The notes under the pieces were generated by a model. It made no database searches, had not been told where the DNA came from, and was given only the letters and a program-made list of their open reading frames with translations. A stretch of DNA of 64,000 nt from NCBI RefSeq assembly GCF_900167185.1, contig NZ_FUWM01000015.1, positions 1 to 64,000 on the forward strand. Reading direction: 5' to 3'. Shown one piece after another: positions 21,350-28,763 of the stretch. Numbering within the stretch: position 1 is the stretch's first letter; the number at the start of each line of letters is the position of its first letter. The stretch comes from Selenihalanaerobacter shriftii (GTDB lineage Bacteria; Bacillota; Halanaerobiia; Halobacteroidales; Acetohalobiaceae). A program made the position numbers and the translations under genes.

Positions 21350-22202
21350 GAAACGATTAGGGAGAGGTCTAGATGCTTTAATACCTAATGGTGATTCGGG
21401 AAGTGTACCCGAAAATGAAATAAAGAAGATAGATATTAATAAAATTGAATCTAATCCATATCAACCGCGGGAAGAATTTAATGATGAGCTTTTAGAGGAT
21501 TTAAGTTATTCCATTAAAGAACATGGATTAATTCAACCTATAACTGTAAAAGAGGAAGAAAAAGGAGTATATCAGTTAGTAGCTGGGGAGAGAAGATGGC
21601 GGGCAGCTAAATTAGCCGGTTTAGATAAGATTGCAGCAGTAGTTCAGGACTACAGTCCTCAACAAATGATGGAAGTAGCATTAATAGAAAATTTACAAAG
21701 AGAAGACTTAAATCCCTTAGAAGAAGCAAAAGCTTATCAAAGATTGATTGAAGAATTTGATTTGATTCAAGCGGAAGTAGCTGAGAGTGTGGGTAAAAGT
21801 CGTTCAACTATATCTAATTCTTTAAGGCTTCTTAATCTTGCTCCTAAAATTCAAGAATATGTTTCACATGAAACATTAACTGTTGGACATGCTAGAACTT
21901 TATTAGCCTTAGACACTTTTAAGGAACAGGAAAGTGTTGCTAAGGAAATAATTGAAAATGAATTATCAGTTAGAGAGACAGAAAGATTAATTAAGGAGTT
22001 GACTTCAGATGAGCATGAAAAAGAAGAAGTTAAAAAAGAAATTAAGGAGAAAGATCCTAACATAATTGCAATTGAAGATAGATTACGGAAAAGATTAGGT
22101 ACTAAAGTTAATATAAATCATGGAAGCGACAAAGGCAAGATAGTAATTGAATATTATTCAGATGAAGAATTAGCTAGGGTTTTAGAACATTTAGATAGAT
22201 AA
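21342..22202 (+). CDS. parB: Chromosome partitioning protein ParB/Spo0J
   Basis: A 286-aa ParB CTPase clamp. The N-terminus has KKRLGRGLDALIP, the CTP-binding motifs ESNPYQPREEF and LVAGERRWRAAK, then ENLQREDLNPLEEA, the helix-turn-helix with GKSRSTISNSLR, and a C-terminal dimer domain. Start is GTG at 21342, overlapping parA. A parS-like 16-mer lies inside this gene at 21860-21875. Confidence 0.97.
   Translation: MSKKRLGRGLDALIPNGDSGSVPENEIKKIDINKIESNPYQPREEFNDELLEDLSYSIKEHGLIQPITVKEEEKGVYQLVAGERRWRAAKLAGLDKIAAVVQDYSPQQMMEVALIENLQREDLNPLEEAKAYQRLIEEFDLIQAEVAESVGKSRSTISNSLRLLNLAPKIQEYVSHETLTVGHARTLLALDTFKEQESVAKEIIENELSVRETERLIKELTSDEHEKEEVKKEIKEKDPNIIAIEDRLRKRLGTKVNINHGSDKGKIVIEYYSDEELARVLEHLDR
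21860..21875. other. parS: parS-like site inside parB
   Basis: TGTTTCACATGAAACA differs by one base from the Bacillus parS consensus TGTTTCACGTGAAACA. It lies within the parB coding sequence, as one of the Bacillus parS sites lies in spo0J. ParB would load here and slide. Identification is by motif only. Confidence 0.75.
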
Positions 22203-22233
22203 GAGGGTGGAGTCTTTTTCACCTTTTTTTATT
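22200..22233 (+). terminator. Probable terminator after parB
   Basis: GAGGGTG can pair with CACCTTTTTTT across a 10-nt loop, giving about 9 bp with two G-U pairs and a long T run. It starts at the parB stop codon. Confidence 0.5.
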
Positions 22234-22552
22234 TTATAAAAATCATATTTCATGAATGATTAATTTTAAAATAGTGAATGTTAGGGCATTAAAGATGACT
22301 TATGTAGTTATTAAGTTGTTGCCTATCATGCACTATTTATTTTTATTTTTAAATTTATGTTATTAATGCTTTCCTTGAATCCCCACCCAATTTATGGTTT
22401 TTTCATTAAAATATTGCCTCTTTATCCTTAATCTCAATATATTAGCATAAAAATAACATATATTATTAGTATAGATGATAATAATCACTTTTAATAAATA
22501 TTATTTATGTTATAATAAAGTTAGTGAAATTATTAACAATCTATAGTAAGAA
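22234..22552. other. AT-rich intergenic region upstream of hydG
   Basis: This non-coding stretch shows no open frame of note. A TATAAT lies at 22511-22516, about 100 nt before hydG, but no convincing -35 partner is seen at the normal spacing. The only other signal is the parS-like site that follows. Confidence 0.4.
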
Positions 22553-22568
22553 TGTTTCATGTGAAACA
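22553..22568. other. parS: parS-like site between parB and hydG
   Basis: TGTTTCATGTGAAACA is the exact reverse complement of the site inside parB and differs by one base from the Bacillus parS consensus. Two identical 16-mers 690 bp apart in and next to parB support both as real ParB loading sites. Confidence 0.78.
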
Positions 22569-22614
22569 TTTAATTTCATGTACTTAATATAGTAATAATT
22601 AGGAGGAGATTAAA

Positions 22615-23991
22615 ATGACTAAAATTATAGATCATCAGAAGATTGAGAACTTATTAATAGAGAATCAAGGTGTGTCTAAAGGTAGAATAAGACAAATTAT
22701 AGATAAAGCTAAAGAAAAGAAGGGACTAGGATTAAAAGAAATAGCTACTTTACTTGAAATTAATGATAAAGGCTTATTAGAAGAATTATTTAAAGCAGCT
22801 AAAGAGATTAAAGATGATATTTATGGAGATAGGGTTGTACTCTTCGCGCCGCTTTATGTTAGTAATAAATGTATTAATAACTGTCAGTACTGTGGTTTCA
22901 AAAAAGATAATCAAGATTTAGAAAGAATCAGTTTAACGTCAGAAGAGATTGCAGGACAAGTAAAAATAATTGAAAAGATGGGACATAAGCGAATTTTAGT
23001 AGAGTTTGGAGAGGATCCAGAAGCTAGCTCAATAGATAAAGTAGTGAAATCCATAGAAACTATATATAATAATGGTGATATTCGACGAGTCAATGTTAAT
23101 GTTGCTGCTTTAGAGGTGGATGATTTTAAGAAACTAAAGGATTCAGGTATTGGCACATATCAGTTATTTCAAGAGACTTATCATAGACAGACTTATGAGA
23201 AAATGCATCCTTCAGGTCCTAAAGCAGATTATGACTACCATCTAACAGCTATGGATAGGGCTATGAAGGCAGGGATAGATGATATTGGTATCGGGGTTTT
23301 ATTTGGTCTATACAATTATAAGTATGAAGTTTTAGCTATGCTAGAGCATACTTTATATTTAGAAGAGAATTATGGAGTCGGCCCTCATACTATTTCTGTT
23401 CCAAGGTGGAAGTCAGCTTCAGGAGTTAAGATGAATGATATACCTTCTCCTGTTTCTGATAAAGAGTTTAAAAAACTAGTTGCTATTATTCGATTGGCTG
23501 TTCCGTATACAGGAATAATTCTATCTACTAGAGAAAGTATAGAATTGAGGGAAGAGTTATTAAATTTAGGTATTTCACAGATGAGTGCAGGTTCTTGTAC
23601 TGACCCTGGTGGATATAAACAAAATAATAATCGAAGAATTGATGCAAAGCAATTTAAAACTGCTGATCATAGAACTCCTGACCAAGTTATTAAAGGAATA
23701 TGTAATTCTAATTATTTACCAAGCTTTTGCACTGCTTGCTATAGAACTGAAAGAACTGGCGAGGAGTTCATGGATTTAGCTAAGGTAGGAGATATTCATA
23801 AGTTTTGTCAACCTAATGCTTTAATCACTTTTCAAGAGTATTTAGAGGATTATGCTTCATTAGAAACTAAAAAAGCAGGTGAAAGAGTAATCTATGAACA
23901 GTTAAATAGAATCAAAGATTCAAAATTAAGAAAGAAGGCTCAACAAAAAATTAAGAAGGTTAAAGATGGGGCTAGAGATATATATTTATAA
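22615..23991 (+). CDS. hydG: [FeFe]-hydrogenase H-cluster maturase HydG (radical SAM)
   Basis: HydG splits tyrosine to make the CO and cyanide ligands of the H-cluster as an Fe(CO)2(CN) synthon. The radical-SAM cluster is Cys86, Cys90 and Cys93 in CINNCQYC, and the C-terminal auxiliary-cluster motif is CTAC near residue 373 with a further Cys in HKFCQPNALITFQEYL. This C-terminal motif and the 458-aa length separate HydG from tyrosine lyase ThiH. It heads hydG-hydE-hydF. The hydrogenase itself is not in the window. Confidence 0.95.
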   Translation: MTKIIDHQKIENLLIENQGVSKGRIRQIIDKAKEKKGLGLKEIATLLEINDKGLLEELFKAAKEIKDDIYGDRVVLFAPLYVSNKCINNCQYCGFKKDNQDLERISLTSEEIAGQVKIIEKMGHKRILVEFGEDPEASSIDKVVKSIETIYNNGDIRRVNVNVAALEVDDFKKLKDSGIGTYQLFQETYHRQTYEKMHPSGPKADYDYHLTAMDRAMKAGIDDIGIGVLFGLYNYKYEVLAMLEHTLYLEENYGVGPHTISVPRWKSASGVKMNDIPSPVSDKEFKKLVAIIRLAVPYTGIILSTRESIELREELLNLGISQMSAGSCTDPGGYKQNNNRRIDAKQFKTADHRTPDQVIKGICNSNYLPSFCTACYRTERTGEEFMDLAKVGDIHKFCQPNALITFQEYLEDYASLETKKAGERVIYEQLNRIKDSKLRKKAQQKIKKVKDGARDIYL

Positions 23992-24019
23992 AAAAATATA
24001 AATTAAAGAGGGGGAGACT

Positions 24020-25393
24020 ATGGTCTTAAGGGATAAATTCATTAAAAAAGATAGTAGTGAGGAAGAATCAGTTCTAATCTGCTCATCTACTCATCATATG
24101 TTGCAAGCAGACAGATTGTTAAGACAGCATAACTTTAAAGTAGAATTAGTACCAACTCCGAGAGGTATAGGTTCAGCGTGTACTACTGCTATTAGATTTG
24201 CTAAAAATTTAAAAGAAGAAATTAAAGATGTGATTATGGCTACTGATATTGATTGGAAGGGAATTTATGATATTGAAAAGAAGAATCGTTTAGAGGATTG
24301 GAAGGATATTTGGAATTTAGAAATCAACTCAAAATTTAGTAGAGTATTAAAAAAGATAGCTAAAGATGAAGTTTTAAATATATCAGAAATTAAAACACTT
24401 TTGAAAGCTAATAGAGAATCAGAATTGGAAGCTTTATTTTTAGCTGCTAATAGGATTAGAGAAGAAGCAGTTAAAGATACTGTTGATGTTAGAGCAGCAA
24501 TTGAATTTTCGAATTACTGTCATAAGAATTGTAATTATTGTGGGTTAAGGCGAGAAAACAAAAATTTAACAAGATATAGGATGACAGAGGACGAAATCAT
24601 TAAAGTTACTAAGGAAATATATGAGTTAGGTATTGAGACTGTCATTTTACAATCTGGAGAAGATCCATGGTATACTACAGATAAGATAGTAAAGATTATT
24701 CGGAGAATAAAAGAAGAGTTTGGGATGAAGATTACTTTAAGTTTGGGAGAAAGAACAAAAAAAGAATATAAAGTTTTTAAAGAAGCTGGCGCTGATAACT
24801 ATTTATTAAAGATAGAGGCAGCTAATAAAGACTTATTTAATCAAATCCATCCTGATGATAATTATGAAGTTAGGTCTAAACATACTAAATGGCTTAAAGA
24901 ATTAGGTTATATTACTGGTTCTGGGGGAATGATTGGTTTACCTAGCCAATCAATTGAAGATTTAGCTAAGGATATTCTATTTCAAAAAAAATATGGAATT
25001 CATATGATTGGAGTTGGACCTTTCTTGCCGGCAAATAATACTCCTTATGCAGAGTATAAATCTGGTGATTTGATAACTACTTTGAAAGTAGTAGCAGTAA
25101 TGCGTTTAGTCTGTCAGAATGTATTTATTCCTGCTACTACTGCTATAGCTTCATTAGACTCAGAAGGTCAAGAGAAAGCATTAGAATCTGGAGCTAATGT
25201 AATTATGTTAATTATGACACCGCCTCAGTTAAGAGAAAATTATGAAATTTATAGTAATAAGAATATGGTCGATTTAGATTGGGCAGTAGAATCGATCATG
25301 GCTGCTAATAGAAAGATTCCAGAATATTTAAATTTGGATAAATTAAATAGAATAGATAGGAGTGAAGTCGATGCAAGATACACCACAGGCTAA
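24020..25393 (+). CDS. hydE: [FeFe]-hydrogenase maturase HydE with N-terminal DUF3343-like domain
   Basis: Residues from about 105 onward match HydE, the radical-SAM enzyme of H-cluster assembly, with Cys167, Cys171 and Cys174 in CHKNCNYC and the usual ESGANVIMLI-type barrel end. HydE is normally about 350 aa; here there are about 100 extra N-terminal residues. Residues 17-85 (LICSSTHHMLQADRLL, then VPTPRGIGSACTTAIRF) resemble the small DUF3343 family, proposed sulfur or selenium carriers, including its Cys at position 54. The domain call is from motif memory. The end overlaps hydF by 23 nt. Confidence 0.88.
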   Translation: MVLRDKFIKKDSSEEESVLICSSTHHMLQADRLLRQHNFKVELVPTPRGIGSACTTAIRFAKNLKEEIKDVIMATDIDWKGIYDIEKKNRLEDWKDIWNLEINSKFSRVLKKIAKDEVLNISEIKTLLKANRESELEALFLAANRIREEAVKDTVDVRAAIEFSNYCHKNCNYCGLRRENKNLTRYRMTEDEIIKVTKEIYELGIETVILQSGEDPWYTTDKIVKIIRRIKEEFGMKITLSLGERTKKEYKVFKEAGADNYLLKIEAANKDLFNQIHPDDNYEVRSKHTKWLKELGYITGSGGMIGLPSQSIEDLAKDILFQKKYGIHMIGVGPFLPANNTPYAEYKSGDLITTLKVVAVMRLVCQNVFIPATTAIASLDSEGQEKALESGANVIMLIMTPPQLRENYEIYSNKNMVDLDWAVESIMAANRKIPEYLNLDKLNRIDRSEVDARYTTG

Positions 25394-26573
25394 TAGATTG
25401 CATATTGCAATTTTAGGTCGAAGAAACGCAGGAAAATCCAGTTTAATTAATGCTTTAACTAATCAAGACTTAGCTGTAGTTTCTGAAATAGCCGGTACAA
25501 CAACAGACCCTGTTTATAAGAAAATGGAAATTCTACCGATTGGACCGGTAGTAGTTATTGATACGGCAGGTATAGATGATGATGGTGAATTAGGAGAATT
25601 AAGAGTAAAAAAGACTAAAGAAGTATTAGGTAGAACAGATTTAGCTATCTTAGTTATAGACCCTATCATAGGAATAGATGAGTATGAAAAAGAATTATTG
25701 GCTGAAATTAATGAACGAGAGATTCCTATAGTTGGAGTAATTAATAAAGAAGATATAATTGAAGATTTAGATTTAAAATCGTTAATTAAAGAATTAGGAA
25801 TTAAATTATTAAAAGTTAGTGCTAAAGAAGGAACAGGAATTGAAGTTTTAAAGAAAGAGATGGTAATGAAAGCACCAGAGAAATTTGAAGAACCATATAT
25901 TATTGGTGATTTGATTGATTCACAGGATATAGTGGTTTTAGTCATTCCGATTGATGATGCTGCTCCTAAAGGGAGATTGATTTTACCTCAAACACAAACA
26001 TTACGAGATATATTAGATAATGATGGCCAAGCGGTAGTAGTAAAGGAAAGCGAATTATCCCATGCTTTAACTACTTTAGATGTTAAGCCCAAAATGGTTG
26101 TTACTGACTCACAAGCGTTTAAGGAAGTAGAGCCTCAAGTATCAGATGATATTATGTTAACAGGTTTTTCTGTTTTATTTGCTCGTTATAAAGGTGATTT
26201 AAAAATATTAGTTAAAGGGGTTAAGAGCCTTAATAATTTACAAGTAGGAGATAAGGTTTTAATTGCTGAATCTTGTACTCATCATCGAACTAAGGTTGAT
26301 ATTGGAACAGTTAAAATTCCTAATTGGTTATCTAAGATGGCAGGAGGAAATTTAGAATTTGCTCATGTTGCAGGGCGCGAATTTCCTGAAGATTTAGATG
26401 AATATGATTTAATTGTTCAATGTGGAGGATGTATGACCAATAGAAAAGAAATATTATATAGGTTAAAAAAAGCAGATAGTTTAGGGGTACCCATTGTTAA
26501 TTATGGTATGTTAATTGCCTACGTGAATGGGATTTTGGAAAGAGCATTAGAACCTTTTTCAGTAGATTTTTAA
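25371..26573 (+). CDS. hydF: [FeFe]-hydrogenase maturation GTPase HydF
   Basis: HydF is the scaffold that carries the 2Fe precursor and hands it to hydrogenase. The N-terminal GTPase has GRRNAGKSSLINAL and DTAGIDD; the C-terminal iron-sulfur site has ESCTHHR and QCGGCMTN. The 400-aa length is normal. The start at ATG 25371 has AGGAG 8 nt upstream; an earlier in-frame GTG at 25362 overlaps that site and is rejected. It lies inside the end of hydE, so translation is coupled. Confidence 0.95.
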   Translation: MQDTPQANRLHIAILGRRNAGKSSLINALTNQDLAVVSEIAGTTTDPVYKKMEILPIGPVVVIDTAGIDDDGELGELRVKKTKEVLGRTDLAILVIDPIIGIDEYEKELLAEINEREIPIVGVINKEDIIEDLDLKSLIKELGIKLLKVSAKEGTGIEVLKKEMVMKAPEKFEEPYIIGDLIDSQDIVVLVIPIDDAAPKGRLILPQTQTLRDILDNDGQAVVVKESELSHALTTLDVKPKMVVTDSQAFKEVEPQVSDDIMLTGFSVLFARYKGDLKILVKGVKSLNNLQVGDKVLIAESCTHHRTKVDIGTVKIPNWLSKMAGGNLEFAHVAGREFPEDLDEYDLIVQCGGCMTNRKEILYRLKKADSLGVPIVNYGMLIAYVNGILERALEPFSVDF

Positions 26574-26647
26574 TTAGTTTAATTATTATAGGAGGATAAT
26601 GAATATATTTAGAGAAAGAGATATAATGATTGGAAAGGGTGATGATT

Positions 26648-27799
26648 TTGATTTACCTTGATAATGCTGCAACTTCATTTCCTAAGCCTGAATCTGTTTA
26701 TAAAAAAATGGATAAATTTATGCGTAATAAAGGGGCTAATCCTGGTCGAGGAAGTCATAAATTAGCGGTTTCAGCTAGTAGAGAGATATTTTCTACGAGA
26801 GAGTTAGTAGCTAAATTTTTTAATATTGAAGATTCAGCTGAAGTAGTTTTTACTTTAAATACTACAGATGCTTTAAATTTAGGTATAAAAGGAAGTTTAG
26901 TTAAAGGTGACCATGTAATCACTAGTAGTATGGAGCATAACTCTGTTAGCCGACCATTAAAGCATTTAGAAAGAAAAAATAAAATTGAATTAAGTATAGT
27001 CGACTGTGATTCTAAGACAGGAGAGTTATCTGTTGTAGATATAGAGAAAGAGATTAGAGATGAAACTAAGTTAATAGTTATAACTCATGCTTCTAATGTA
27101 ACTGGGACTTTAATGCCGATCAAAGAGATAGGAGAGTTAGCTGATCAGCATGGAATTCTATTTATGGTTGATGTAGCACAGACAGCAGGATTTTATCCAA
27201 TAGATGTACAGGAATTAAAGCTAGACTTAATGGCTTTTCCGGGGCATAAAGGCCTATTAGGGCCACAAGGTACAGGAGGATTATATATTAGTCGAAAGTT
27301 AAAGTTAAAGAGTCAACGCCAAGGTGGAACTGGAAGTAATTCTGAGCTTATTTATCAACCTGAAATTATTCCTGATAAGTATGAAAGTGGGACTCCTAAT
27401 GGTGTAGGGATTGTTGGATTAGGAGCAGGTATTGATTATATTCTAGAAAAAGGGATTGACAATCTACGTGAATATGAATTGGAATTAACTGAATACTTAT
27501 TAAATGAGTTAGTTAAGATTCCACATGTTAATATTTACGGTCCGCAGGATATTAAGAAACAAGCTCCAGTAATTTCAATAAATTTAGGAGAGGAAGCTGC
27601 TTCTGAAATAGGATTTATTTTAGATAGTGCCTTTGATATTGGAGTAAGAACAGGGTTGCATTGTGCACCTTTAGCCCATGAAACATTAGGTACAATAGAG
27701 CAGGGTACTGTTAGAATTAGTGTAGGGAGTTTTAATACAAAATCTGATTGTGAAGCTTTATTAGAAGCTATTGAAGAGATTGCTAAAGAGGTGGATTAG
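26648..27799 (+). CDS. Class V aminotransferase, cysteine desulfurase-like
   Basis: A PLP enzyme starting with IYLDNAATSFPKP, with the PLP lysine in AFPGHKGLLGPQGTGG and a Cys in the GLHCAP loop near the C-terminus, where cysteine desulfurases carry the persulfide Cys. It resembles the EGID-type subgroup of desulfurase-like proteins often found near selenium or sulfur carrier genes. The substrate is not proven. The start is uncertain: TTG 26648, ATG 26642 and TTG 26630 are all in frame; 26648 has AGGG at about 8-nt spacing. It follows hydF and may supply sulfur to this locus. Confidence 0.85.
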   Translation: MIYLDNAATSFPKPESVYKKMDKFMRNKGANPGRGSHKLAVSASREIFSTRELVAKFFNIEDSAEVVFTLNTTDALNLGIKGSLVKGDHVITSSMEHNSVSRPLKHLERKNKIELSIVDCDSKTGELSVVDIEKEIRDETKLIVITHASNVTGTLMPIKEIGELADQHGILFMVDVAQTAGFYPIDVQELKLDLMAFPGHKGLLGPQGTGGLYISRKLKLKSQRQGGTGSNSELIYQPEIIPDKYESGTPNGVGIVGLGAGIDYILEKGIDNLREYELELTEYLLNELVKIPHVNIYGPQDIKKQAPVISINLGEEAASEIGFILDSAFDIGVRTGLHCAPLAHETLGTIEQGTVRISVGSFNTKSDCEALLEAIEEIAKEVD

Positions 27800-27856
27800 C
27801 TTTTTATTTTGATAAAATTAAATTTAAAATAACAAATTTAGTAGGGGATGAATATT

Positions 27857-28540
27857 ATGCAAGGTACAATTGTAAATACAGTAGCTATTATAGTAGGGGG
27901 GAGTTTAGGAGTAGTCCTTGGAAATAGATTTTCTGAGTCTTTAAAAATAACAGTAATGCAGGGGTTAAGTTTAGCTGTGTTATTAATTGGTGGTAGTATG
28001 GCTTTAGAAACAAACGATCCACGTATAGTTATTTTTAGTTTGCTAATTGGTGGAGTTATCGGAGAAACATTAAGTATTGAGCGTAGGTTAGATAATTTAG
28101 GTCAATGGATAGAAAATAAATTTAGTTCTCAAGATAGCAATGTAGCCCAGGCCTTCGTTAGAACTACTTTAGTATATTGTGTTGGAGCTATGGCGATTAT
28201 GGGGGCAATACAAGATGGATTAACAGGAGATCCATCAACATTATATGCTAAGTCAATGTTAGATGGATTTTCTGCTATTGCTTTTGCTTCTACCATGGGT
28301 ATTGGAGTTATTTTTTCATCAGTTGCCGTATTCTTATATCAAGGTATTATTACTCTATTGGCAAGTAGTGTGGAAGCTTTTTTAACTCCAAATATTATAG
28401 CTGAAATGACAGCTACTGGTGGTTTATTAATTATTGGGATTGCAATTAATATTTTAGAGATAGCAAAAATTAAAGTTGGGAACTTATTACCAAGTATCTT
28501 CGTTGCAGTTATATTAATGTTATTGAAATTAAATATTTAA
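27857..28540 (+). CDS. DUF554 family membrane protein
   Basis: A 227-aa integral membrane protein with about six to seven hydrophobic segments, starting MQGTIVNTVAIIVGGSLG. It has the family motifs GGVIGE and YCVGAMAIMGAIQDGLTGD. DUF554 proteins (YdfK/YqgA type) are putative transporters of unknown substrate. ATG 27857 is preferred over 27848 because AGGGG lies about 9 nt before it but abuts the earlier ATG. A strong terminator follows. Confidence 0.9.
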   Translation: MQGTIVNTVAIIVGGSLGVVLGNRFSESLKITVMQGLSLAVLLIGGSMALETNDPRIVIFSLLIGGVIGETLSIERRLDNLGQWIENKFSSQDSNVAQAFVRTTLVYCVGAMAIMGAIQDGLTGDPSTLYAKSMLDGFSAIAFASTMGIGVIFSSVAVFLYQGIITLLASSVEAFLTPNIIAEMTATGGLLIIGIAINILEIAKIKVGNLLPSIFVAVILMLLKLNI

Positions 28541-28614
28541 TATTTTTTTGGTTATTAAATATTAGAATATATACTATTAATTATTCAATTTAATATTCTT
28601 TGGTTTTCTATATA

Positions 28615-28654
28615 AGCAGATATCATCTTATAATAAGATGATATCTGCTTTTTA
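28615..28654 (+). terminator. Strong terminator after the DUF554 gene
   Basis: A near-perfect hairpin with arms AGCAGATATCATCTTA and its complement, then TTTTTATTT. It insulates the sigma54-regulator gene from the hyd cluster. Confidence 0.85.
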
Positions 28655-28732
28655 TTTGTTAAAAAAATGTCGTTTTTTCATACCTAAAAAAGGAATTTAT
28701 GATAATTCTGTGAATTACTTAAATAAGGGAAG

Positions 28733-28748
28733 TGTGAGATATATCACA
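28733..28748. promoter_or_regulatory. Crp/Fnr-type dyad before the sigma54 activator gene
   Basis: TGTGAGATATATCACA is a perfect TGTGA-N6-TCACA dyad, the consensus of the Crp/Fnr family. It lies just before the AAGGAGGG ribosome site. Its position suggests repression, or activation of a start further down if the true promoter is near. No regulator gene of this family is in the window. Confidence 0.55.
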
Positions 28749-28763
28749 TGAAAAGGAGGGATT

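Noticed and set aside
22234-22552. Search for an RNA gene or riboswitch before hydG
   Set aside because: No conserved aptamer motif or tRNA-like fold could be seen; only a lone TATAAT and the parS-like site.
26599-26661. A 20-codon frame with GGAGG before it, upstream of the desulfurase-like gene
   Set aside because: The ribosome site is only 3 nt from the ATG, the peptide is not recognisable, and it overlaps the likely start of the real gene in another frame.
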